Shown here one piece after another: positions 6,175-11,549 of a stretch of DNA of 15,322 nt. The translations under genes were made by a program, and so were the position numbers. The notes beneath the pieces were generated by a model that was not told where the DNA came from, searched no databases, and saw only the letters and a program-made list of their open reading frames with translations. Source of the DNA: Novosphingobium sp. Lineage in GTDB: Bacteria > Pseudomonadota > Alphaproteobacteria > Sphingomonadales > Sphingomonadaceae. The stretch covers positions 1 to 15,322 of the forward strand of contig JAQVEQ010000029.1 of the NCBI GenBank assembly GCA_028697875.1, given 5' to 3'. Each line of letters starts with the position of its first letter. The first letter of the stretch is position 1.

Positions 6175-6969
6175 TCAGCCGACCTGCTGGAGCGTTTCGT
6201 CGCCGTCATTCGAACCACCGTCCTGCGAGCTGGCGTCCTGCGAGCTGGCGTCCTGCGAGCTGGCGTCCTTCGCGGCAGCCTTGGTACGCGTGGTCCGGCG
6301 GCGGCGCGGCGCGGGAGCTTCTTCCGCCTCGTCGCTGGCCGCACCGATGGAAGGCGGCAGGATCGAGGAATCGAACCCCGGTTCGCCCTTGCCGCCCGCC
6401 TTGCCGGCGGCATCGTCCCCGGCGTTGTCCTTATCGCCGGCCTCGGCCGCTTCCGCGCGCGGCTTGCGCGGGCGGCGCGGACTCGTCCGTTCGCGATTGC
6501 CGCGCGTGAAGGGGTTTTCGGACGGTTCGTATTCGTTGGCGGCTTCCTTGCCGCTTTCGCTCTCGGCCTCGTCGCGCTTCGTATCCTCGCGCTCGGGGCG
6601 CTCGGGGCGCTCGGGACGGCGGGACCGGCTGCGCTCCGGCTGACGGATGGCGAATTCGTCGTCCTCGTCCTCGCTATCGGCCGATTGCTCGCGCGGCTCA
6701 TCGCGGCGGGAGCGGTGCTCGTCCTGGCGCGCCTTGGTATCCGCAATCACCCGGAAATAGTGGTCGGCGAACTGCAGGTAGTATTCGGTCTGGACGCGGT
6801 CGCCGTTGAGCGAGGCGTCATGGGCCAGCTTCTTGTACTTTTCGAGCAGCTGCGGCGCATTGCCGCGCGCCCGGCTGTCGATACGGTTAAGCTGGCCGCC
6901 GCCCGGCGAACGATTACTGCCACGACCCCTGCGGCGATTGCTGCGATTGTTGTTCAAGGGAAAATTCAT
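6175..6969 (-). CDS. DUF4167 domain-containing protein with charged, repetitive tail
   Basis: A 264-residue protein of unknown function found in alphaproteobacteria. The conserved part is the first ~80 residues: NNNRSNRRRGRGSNRSPGG, then NRIDSRARGNAPQLLEKYKK, then LAHDASLNGDRVQTEYYLQF, ending ADHYFRVIADTK. The rest is a low-complexity tail of alternating Arg/Glu-rich and Ala/Lys-rich stretches, probably disordered, with RPE x3 and ASSQD x3 repeats. The basic RRRGRG start suggests nucleic-acid contact, but this is inference. ATG at 6969 gives the familiar N-terminus. AGG touches the start codon directly, too close for a normal ribosome-binding site, and TACAAT (6980-6975) lies 5 nt upstream, which could mean a leaderless transcript. 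It follows prmC by 200 bp. Confidence 0.85.
   Translation of the reverse strand: MNFPLNNNRSNRRRGRGSNRSPGGGQLNRIDSRARGNAPQLLEKYKKLAHDASLNGDRVQTEYYLQFADHYFRVIADTKARQDEHRSRRDEPREQSADSEDEDDEFAIRQPERSRSRRPERPERPEREDTKRDEAESESGKEAANEYEPSENPFTRGNRERTSPRRPRKPRAEAAEAGDKDNAGDDAAGKAGGKGEPGFDSSILPPSIGAASDEAEEAPAPRRRRTTRTKAAAKDASSQDASSQDASSQDGGSNDGDETLQQVG
6220..6269. repeat. 15-bp in-frame tandem repeat, 3.3 copies, in the DUF4167 tail
   Basis: The unit GTCCTGCGAGCTGGC is repeated exactly at 6220-6234, 6235-6249 and 6250-6264, followed by a partial GTCCT. On the coding strand it makes tandem ASSQD pentapeptides near the C-terminus. Because the unit is a multiple of three, copy-number change keeps the frame. 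Confidence 0.9.
6590..6616. repeat. 9-bp in-frame tandem repeat (RPE x3) in the DUF4167 tail
   Basis: CGCTCGGGG occurs three times in tandem (6590-6598, 6599-6607, 6608-6616), the last copy with one base changed. It encodes RPERPERPE in the charged linker. Confidence 0.8.
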
Positions 6970-7169
6970 CCTCAATTGTAACCGGAAAGGCGCCGGGCGC
7001 CCGCTCGGCCGCAAAATTCCGCTCCACGCCAAGGGCTTGCCCCATGCATGGCCCTCCATCTGCATGTCTGCGGAAACCCAGGGGCCACACGAGCATGTGC
7101 AAATTTCGGAGCGTGACCTGCCAGTCGGGAATTTTCATCCGACCGGCGGTCGCCCGCTGCCTAGCGGGG
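6970..7169. other. 200-bp intergenic region between prmC and the DUF4167 gene
   Basis: Contains the hairpin after prmC (7153-7168), a smaller GACC-GGC-GGTC stem (7141-7151) and the palindrome CCATGCATGG (7042-7051). TACAAT at 6980-6975 on the minus strand is a -10-like hexamer next to the DUF4167 start, but I see no matching -35. No coding sequence is supported. Confidence 0.5.
7153..7168 (-). terminator. Hairpin directly after the prmC stop codon
   Basis: CCCGCT (7153-7158) and AGCGGG (7163-7168) form a perfect 6-bp stem with a GCCT loop, starting one base after the prmC stop on the minus strand. The absence of a T run makes it a weak or Rho-assisted terminator candidate. Confidence 0.45.
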
Positions 7170-8033
7170 TTAATCCGGCTTGCCAAGCCCTAATATTGTG
7201 CCGCCTTGCGCGAATCGCAAGGCCAGCACTCGCGGCCTGCCGCCCAGATCGCGGTGCAGCCGGACCGCGAAACCGGCCTCCCGGGCGATGGCGCCAACGG
7301 CATCAGCCTGAGCCGCGCCGATCTCCACCATGGCCGCCCCTTCGTCGTCCAGCAAGGCCGGCAACTGGGCCAGCAGCACGCGATAGGCATCGAGCCCTTC
7401 CGGCCCGGCGAACAGGGCCCCGCCCGGTTCGTGATCGCGCACCGACGGTGCCAGCTCGGCCTGGTCCTCGACATAGGGCGGGTTCGCGAGAATCAGGTCG
7501 AAGCGTCCCAGCCCTTCGGCCCAATTGGGTTCGTCCCAGTCGCGGTGCAGGATCCGCGCCCTCTCGCCAAGACCGAGCAGGGCCGCGTTTTCCGCCGCCA
7601 CCGCCACGGCGCCGAGCGAACGGTCGATCCCGATTCCCTCTGCATCCGGCCGTTCGGCCAGCACCGACAGCAGCAGCGCGCCCGATCCCGTCCCGCAATC
7701 GAGCACGCGCCCGGGAGCGGATGCGGCCTCCAACGCCGCCTCCACCAGCACTTCGCTGTCGCCGCGCGGGATCAGCACTTCGCCCGTCACCAGGAAATCC
7801 CGCCCGTAGAATTCCTGATGCCCGGTGATGTAGGCGACGGGTTCGTGCTTCATGCGGCGGGCGACGAAGTCCGCGAAGCAGGCGGGCACCCCATCCTGCA
7901 TGTGGCGCAACAGCAGGTCGGAACGGGACACGCCCAGCGCGTGGGCCATCAGGACTTCGGCGTCGAGCCGCGCGGTATCGCTGGTGACGGCCAGCGCCTG
8001 GGCCGCTTCGCGCAAGGCGTTGGAAACAGCCAT
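7170..8033 (-). CDS. prmC: Peptide chain release factor N5-glutamine methyltransferase
   Basis: PrmC methylates the glutamine of the GGQ motif in release factors RF1 and RF2 using SAM, which raises their activity. The 287-residue protein has an N-terminal helical domain, then HEPVAYITGHQEFYGRDFLV, the SAM-binding LDCGTGSGAL (111-120), an acidic loop GIGIDRS and the substrate-binding NPPY (184-187). The usual PRPDTE is PRGDSE here (residues 89-94). The start ATG at 8033 gives the standard family N-terminus; the upstream sequence offers only a weak ribosome-binding site. It begins 26 nt after the stop of prfA, the gene of its substrate, the classical pairing. Confidence 0.94.
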   Translation of the reverse strand: MAVSNALREAAQALAVTSDTARLDAEVLMAHALGVSRSDLLLRHMQDGVPACFADFVARRMKHEPVAYITGHQEFYGRDFLVTGEVLIPRGDSEVLVEAALEAASAPGRVLDCGTGSGALLLSVLAERPDAEGIGIDRSLGAVAVAAENAALLGLGERARILHRDWDEPNWAEGLGRFDLILANPPYVEDQAELAPSVRDHEPGGALFAGPEGLDAYRVLLAQLPALLDDEGAAMVEIGAAQADAVGAIAREAGFAVRLHRDLGGRPRVLALRFAQGGTILGLGKPD

Positions 8034-8059
8034 CGCTCAGCGCGCGGGCTTCGACAGGC

Positions 8060-9130
8060 TCACTCGCCCATCGCCGCGAGGCGCTTGGCCTCGTCCTCGG
8101 CGATCAGCGCATCGATCAGCTCGCCCAGCCCTGGCCCTTCGAGCACTTCGGGCAGCTTGTGCAGGGTCAGGCCGATCCGGTGATCGGTCACGCGGCCTTG
8201 CGGGAAATTGTAGGTGCGGATGCGTTCGGACCGGTCGCCGGACCCGACCATCGCCTTGCGCGCTTCCGCTTCCGCGCCGTGGGCCTCCGCCCGCCTGAGG
8301 TCGAACAGCCGCGTGCGCAGGACCTGCATCGCCTTGGCCTTGTTCTTGTGCTGGCTGCGTTCGTCCTGCTGGGTGACGACGATGCCGGTCGGCAAGTGGG
8401 TGATGCGCACTGCCGAATCGGTGGTGTTGACGTGCTGGCCGCCCGCGCCGCTGGCGCGGTAGATGTCGATCTTGAGGTCCTTGTCGTCGATCTGGACGTC
8501 GACTTCGTCGGGCTCGGGCAGGACGGCCACGGTCGCCGCGCTGGTGTGGATGCGCCCGCCGCTTTCCGTCACCGGCACGCGCTGGACCCGGTGGACGCCG
8601 GATTCGAACTTGAGCTTGGCGAACACGCCCTGCCCCGCGACGTTGGCGACGATTTCCTTGAACCCGCCGATGTCCGACGCGTTGGTGCTGATGACTTCCA
8701 CCCGCCAGCCCTGTTCGGCGGCATAGCGTTCGTACATGCGGAACAGGTCGGCGGCGAACAGCGCGGCCTCGTCCCCGCCCGTCCCGGCGCGGATTTCCAG
8801 CATGGCCGGGCGGCTGTCGGCCGAATCGCGCGGCAGCATGGCCACGGCCAGACGGCGTTCCGCCTCGGGCAGCGCGGCGCGCAGGCGGAACACTTCCTCT
8901 TCCGCCAGCGCCTTCATCTCCGGATCGCTGTCGTCCAGCGCTTCCAGTTCGGCCAGTTCGCCGCGCATCTCGCGCACTTCCTCGGCCACGCGGGCGACCG
9001 GCTCCAGCTCGGCGTAGTCGCGGCTCGCGGCGACGAAGGCATCGCCTTCCAGCGTGCCCGACGCCAGCCGCGCCTCCAGTTCCGCAAACCGCGCGGCCAG
9101 TTGCGCCAGCCGTTCGTCGGGGATGGTCAC
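8060..9130 (-). CDS. prfA: Peptide chain release factor 1
   Basis: RF1 releases finished polypeptides at UAA and UAG codons. It has 356 residues, the normal length, with the codon-recognition tripeptide PVT (186-188) in RVQRVPVTESGGRIHTSAAT and the catalytic GGQ (230-232) in ASGAGGQHVNTTDSAV. The start is GTG at 9130, fixed by the strong ribosome-binding site GGGGAGGG ending about 6 nt upstream; the protein then reads MTIPDERLAQLAARF. This site lies just outside the left inverted repeat of the GIY-YIG unit, whose end is 20 bp from the GTG. The unit now separates prfA from hisS, so prfA needs read-through across the unit or a promoter of its own; none was recognised. Confidence 0.95.
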   Translation of the reverse strand: MTIPDERLAQLAARFAELEARLASGTLEGDAFVAASRDYAELEPVARVAEEVREMRGELAELEALDDSDPEMKALAEEEVFRLRAALPEAERRLAVAMLPRDSADSRPAMLEIRAGTGGDEAALFAADLFRMYERYAAEQGWRVEVISTNASDIGGFKEIVANVAGQGVFAKLKFESGVHRVQRVPVTESGGRIHTSAATVAVLPEPDEVDVQIDDKDLKIDIYRASGAGGQHVNTTDSAVRITHLPTGIVVTQQDERSQHKNKAKAMQVLRTRLFDLRRAEAHGAEAEARKAMVGSGDRSERIRTYNFPQGRVTDHRIGLTLHKLPEVLEGPGLGELIDALIAEDEAKRLAAMGE

Positions 9131-9149
9131 AGCTCACCCTCCCCGCAAT

Positions 9150-9184
9150 CGTCACCCTGAACTTGTTTCAGGGTCCATTTTGCC
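9150..9184. repeat. Left 35-bp inverted repeat with internal hairpin
   Basis: Begins CGTCACCCTGAACTTG and ends CATTTTGCC; identical to the reverse complement of 9518-9552 over all 35 bases. Inside it, ACCCTGAA (9154-9161) and TTCAGGGT (9167-9174) form an 8-bp stem around CTTGT. Pairing stops at both edges: bases 9149 and 9185 do not match their counterparts. Confidence 0.95.
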
Positions 9185-9198
9185 TCACGCAAAGAAGC

Positions 9199-9534
9199 AT
9201 GGGCAGAGAACGCAATCCTTGCGTCTATATTCTTGCGAGCCGACCCTATGGCACGCTCTATATCGGTGTGACGTCCGGCCTGATGGGCAGGCTCTGGCAG
9301 CATCGAAACGGCACGTTTCCCGGTTTTACGGAGCAGTATACGGTCAAGCGGCTCGTCTGGTTCGAGATGCATGGCGACATGCCCTCTGCCATCGCTCGGG
9401 AAAAGCAACTCAAGAACTGGCGGCGCCAATGGAAGATCAACCTCATCGAGGCCGAAAATCCGCATTGGATCGATCTTGCCGTTAACCTGGGATTTCCGCC
9501 GCTTGCATCGGAAATCCGGCAAAATGGACCCTGA
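9199..9534 (+). CDS. Small GIY-YIG family endonuclease-like protein
   Basis: A 111-residue single-domain GIY-YIG protein of the YhbQ/UPF0213 type. The core reads CVYILASRPYGTLYIGVTSG, with Tyr10 in the GIY position, Tyr21-Ile-Gly23 as YIG, Arg31 and His35 in GRLWQHRNG, Glu68 as the expected metal-binding catalytic residue in AIAREKQLKNW, and Asn87 in LIEAENPHW. All key residues are present, so an active nuclease is plausible. ATG at 9199 follows a weak AAAGAAG; an in-frame TTG at 9163 lies inside the left repeat and is not credible. The last five codons (RQNGP) and the stop lie in the right inverted repeat, so gene and repeat are one unit. Function is unknown; neighbours give no hint because it sits antisense in a translation cluster. 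Confidence 0.88.
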   Translation: MGRERNPCVYILASRPYGTLYIGVTSGLMGRLWQHRNGTFPGFTEQYTVKRLVWFEMHGDMPSAIAREKQLKNWRRQWKINLIEAENPHWIDLAVNLGFPPLASEIRQNGP

Positions 9535-9552
9535 AACAAGTTCAGGGTGACG
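9518..9552. repeat. Right 35-bp inverted repeat with internal hairpin
   Basis: Perfect reverse complement of 9150-9184. ACCCTGAA (9528-9535) and TTCAGGGT (9541-9548) form an 8-bp stem around ACAAG. The GIY-YIG stop codon TGA is 9532-9534, within the stem. The repeat ends 14 bp from the hisS stop codon. Confidence 0.95.
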
Positions 9553-9566
9553 GGTCTTGGGCATGA

Positions 9567-10805
9567 TCACGACCGAAAACGTCTGAGAATCTCAGAGACC
9601 TTCTCAAACTCTTCCACATTCGGAGCTGACTGGGTTCGAATTACGGTCTGACCGTCACGTGAAGATATGGAAACCAAGACTTTCGCGGGAATTTTAGCCG
9701 CTTTGTCATATCTCTTTCGAGGCGAGCCGGTTGAAATCATCTCAGTCGAGAAGCCAGCGTGTCTGATCGCTGTGTTCGCGCTGATACCGGTGCCAATGAC
9801 CGAATCATCTTCGACCGCGATGCTGACAACCACGGGGACCTCAGGCTCTAACTCCAGCAGCATCGCCAGCCGTTCGATCCCGGCCGCCCAGCCAACCGCC
9901 GGGGTGTGCGAGCCGCCCAGCGCCTCGATCAGGCCATCGTAACGGCCGCCGCCCAGCACGGTGCCTTGCGCCCCCAGCCGGTCGGTCACGAATTCGAACG
10001 CGGTGTGGCGATAGTAATCGAGCCCGCGCACCAGTGAAGGCGCGCGCGTCCAGGCGACGCCGGCCGCCTGCAGCCCGTCGGTCACCTTGCCGAAGAAATC
10101 CTGCGCTTCGCCCGACAGGTATTCGTCGATCTTCGGCGCATCGGCAGTGAAAGGCTTGTCGCGCGGGTCCTTGGAATCGAGAATCCGCAGCGGATTGCGC
10201 TCCAGCCGGTCCTGGCTGTCTTCCGACAACTGTGCGCGGTGATCGCGGAAATAGGCGACCAGCGCGCGGCGCCACGCCTCGCGGCTCGGCGCGTCGCCCA
10301 GCGTGTTGAGCTGCAAGGTCACGCCATCGGCCACGCCCAGTTCCTTGAGCAGCTGGTCGGCCATGACCAGCAGTTCGACGTCGGCCTGCGGTTCGGCCGC
10401 GCCGATGATCTCCGCGTCGATCTGGTGGAACTGGCGGTAACGGCCCTTCTGCGGCCGTTCGTAGCGGAACAGCGGCCCGTGAGTCGCGATCTTGAGCGGG
10501 GCGTACTGCTGCCAGCCGTCGGTCAGGTAGGCGCGGGCGAGCCCGGCGGTGAATTCGGGCCGCAGGGTCAGCGACTCGCCGCCGCGATCCTCGAACGAAT
10601 ACATTTCCTTCGACACGACGTCGGTCGTCTCGCCCAGTGAGCGGGAAAAGACCGCCGTCTTCTCGAAGACCGGCATTTCGACCCGGCGGAAGCGGTAAAG
10701 CCTGCGGATCCGCTCGAAGCATTCGACGACGCGCGCGAAGGCCTCTGCCTCTGCGCCGAAAATATCCTGCGTGCCCCGGATGGCCTGTGGTGTCTCTTTC
10801 GCCAT
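9567..10805 (-). CDS. hisS: Histidine-tRNA ligase with compositionally distinct anticodon-binding domain
   Basis: HisRS charges tRNA-His. The class II catalytic core is clear: LRPE (81-84), motif 2 FRYERPQKGRYRQFHQ (113-128), the histidine motif RGLDYY (260-265), GGGRYD (285-290) and motif 3 GWAAGIER (305-312). The product has 412 residues, near the normal length. From about residue 322 on, the sequence no longer resembles the alphaproteobacterial C-termini I know. It keeps only an outline of the anticodon-binding fold (IRHAGFSTEMISTG, RKRYDKAAKIPAKVLVSIS), and GC falls from about 68 % to about 52 % at that point. The reading frame is intact. ATG at 10805 gives the usual MAKETPQAIRGTQDIFG start; no good ribosome-binding site is seen, and GAGGAGGGG lies about 26 nt upstream. 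Confidence 0.93.
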   Translation of the reverse strand: MAKETPQAIRGTQDIFGAEAEAFARVVECFERIRRLYRFRRVEMPVFEKTAVFSRSLGETTDVVSKEMYSFEDRGGESLTLRPEFTAGLARAYLTDGWQQYAPLKIATHGPLFRYERPQKGRYRQFHQIDAEIIGAAEPQADVELLVMADQLLKELGVADGVTLQLNTLGDAPSREAWRRALVAYFRDHRAQLSEDSQDRLERNPLRILDSKDPRDKPFTADAPKIDEYLSGEAQDFFGKVTDGLQAAGVAWTRAPSLVRGLDYYRHTAFEFVTDRLGAQGTVLGGGRYDGLIEALGGSHTPAVGWAAGIERLAMLLELEPEVPVVVSIAVEDDSVIGTGISANTAIRHAGFSTEMISTGSPRKRYDKAAKIPAKVLVSISSRDGQTVIRTQSAPNVEEFEKVSEILRRFRS

Positions 10806-10878
10806 GGCAGCCGCGCTTAGTGGAAGGCGCCCCTCCTCGCAATGGTGGCCGCGCCAGAGGCCGCAAGAGCGCCATTTT

Positions 10879-10906
10879 TTGTGCGTCGCACCAAAGTCTG
10901 TATTGG
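10879..10906 (+). promoter_or_regulatory. Possible ppa promoter
   Basis: TTGTGC (10879-10884) and TATTGG (10901-10906), separated by 16 nt, could be -35 and -10 hexamers, giving a leader of about 27 nt. A perfect short inverted repeat GTGCG-T-CGCAC (10881-10891) overlaps the -35 and spacer. The region also separates ppa from the divergent hisS. Confidence 0.35.
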
Positions 10907-10939
10907 CGAAGGCCGCTCCGCCCGCTAGAGGCTCGCGTC

Positions 10940-11476
10940 ATGCAAATCGAGAAGATCCCCGCGGGCGACAATCCGCCCGAAAGCCTGAACGTCATCATCG
11001 AAGTGCCGACCGGCGGCGAACCCGTGAAGTACGAGTTCGACAAGGAATCGGGCGCGCTGTTCGTGGACCGCATCCTGCACACGCCGATGCGCTACCCCGC
11101 GAACTACGGCTTCGTGCCGCATACGCTGTCGCCCGACGGCGACCCGCTGGACGCGCTGGTGATCTCGCGCTCGCCGTTCATCCCGGGCTGCGTCGTGCGC
11201 GCCCGCCCGATCGGCGTGCTCAACCTCGAGGACGAGCACGGCGGCGACGAGAAACTGATCTGCGTGCCGGTGGACACGACTTTCCCCTACTATTCGGACG
11301 TCGGGGAAACCAAGGACCTGCCTTCGATCATTTTCAGCCAGATCGAGCACTTCTTCACCCACTACAAGGATCTCGAAGCCGAGAAGTGGGTCCGCATCGG
11401 CCAGTGGGGCGATGCGGCGGAGGCGCGCCGCGTCGTCGTCGAAGCGCTGGAACGGGCCAAGGCCGCGAAGGCCTGA
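10940..11476 (+). CDS. ppa: Inorganic pyrophosphatase (family I)
   Basis: This soluble family I pyrophosphatase hydrolyses the PPi released by biosynthesis, including tRNA charging and SAM formation, and so pulls those reactions forward. The product has 178 residues (E. coli about 175). The metal-binding signature DGDPLDALV gives Asp66, Asp68 and Asp71, and active-site segments EVPTGGEPVKYEFDKESGAL (including Lys30) and YPANYGFVPHT are present. The start ATG at 10940 has AGAGG 9 nt upstream and yields the standard MQIEKIPAGDNPPESLNVII. It is transcribed away from hisS and ends before a strong hairpin shared with the convergent pmbA gene. Confidence 0.96.
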   Translation: MQIEKIPAGDNPPESLNVIIEVPTGGEPVKYEFDKESGALFVDRILHTPMRYPANYGFVPHTLSPDGDPLDALVISRSPFIPGCVVRARPIGVLNLEDEHGGDEKLICVPVDTTFPYYSDVGETKDLPSIIFSQIEHFFTHYKDLEAEKWVRIGQWGDAAEARRVVVEALERAKAAKA

Positions 11477-11504
11477 GCCGTCTTGTCCCTGAACCGTCGT
11501 GTCA

Positions 11505-11531
11505 TTGCGAGCAGCCCGCGGTTGCTCGCAA
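11505..11531. terminator. Bidirectional hairpin between convergent ppa and pmbA (REP-like)
   Basis: TTGCGAGCA (11505-11513) pairs perfectly with TGCTCGCAA (11523-11531) around a 9-nt GC-rich loop. It lies 28 bp after the ppa stop and 18 bp from the pmbA stop, so it could serve both transcripts. There is no T run. The left arm, GTCATTGCGAGC, resembles the dispersed GTCATTGCGAGC-type repeats common in proteobacterial intergenic DNA. Confidence 0.5.
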
Positions 11532-11549
11532 GGACCGGCTATCCGCGCC

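Larger units (their letters stand above)
9150..9552 (+). mobile_element. IR-flanked GIY-YIG nuclease unit (putative small mobile or REP-like element)
   Basis: The 403-bp unit is bounded by perfect 35-bp inverted repeats (9150-9184 and 9518-9552) and contains one gene on the plus strand, against the direction of hisS and prfA. Each repeat holds its own 8-bp hairpin. GC is about 56 % against about 66 % for the surrounding genes. No target-site duplication is visible at the borders. From memory, similar CACCCTGAACTTG-type repeats occur at many intergenic places in sphingomonad genomes, which would make this a gene-carrying copy of a dispersed repeat; that cannot be tested here. No transposase or RAYT-type gene is present, so mobility is inferred from structure and position. 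Confidence 0.65.

Noticed and set aside
4440..6509. 689-codon plus-strand open frame opposite lnt and the DUF4167 gene
   Set aside because: It is the antisense shadow of real genes in high-GC DNA; its product is Arg/Gln/Pro-rich with no domain, whereas the minus strand carries the Lnt catalytic triad.
9163..9198. TTG start extending the GIY-YIG protein into the left repeat
   Set aside because: The extra residues are encoded by the inverted repeat, there is no ribosome-binding site, and the family begins at the ATG at 9199.
2689..9534. A functional link between the two GIY-YIG-related genes in the window
   Set aside because: They belong to different subfamilies (DUF123 and single-domain YhbQ type), lie 6 kb apart, and only one is in a repeat unit; chance co-occurrence is the simplest reading.
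9163..9539. Minus-strand open frame starting in the right inverted repeat (MFQGPFCRISD...)
   Set aside because: Both repeat arms start the same pseudo-peptide MFQGPFC because they are inverted copies; the rest of this frame is the antisense of the GIY-YIG gene.
9140..9565. Target-site duplication around the GIY-YIG unit
   Set aside because: The bases flanking the two arms (CCGCAAT and GGTCTTG) show no direct repeat.
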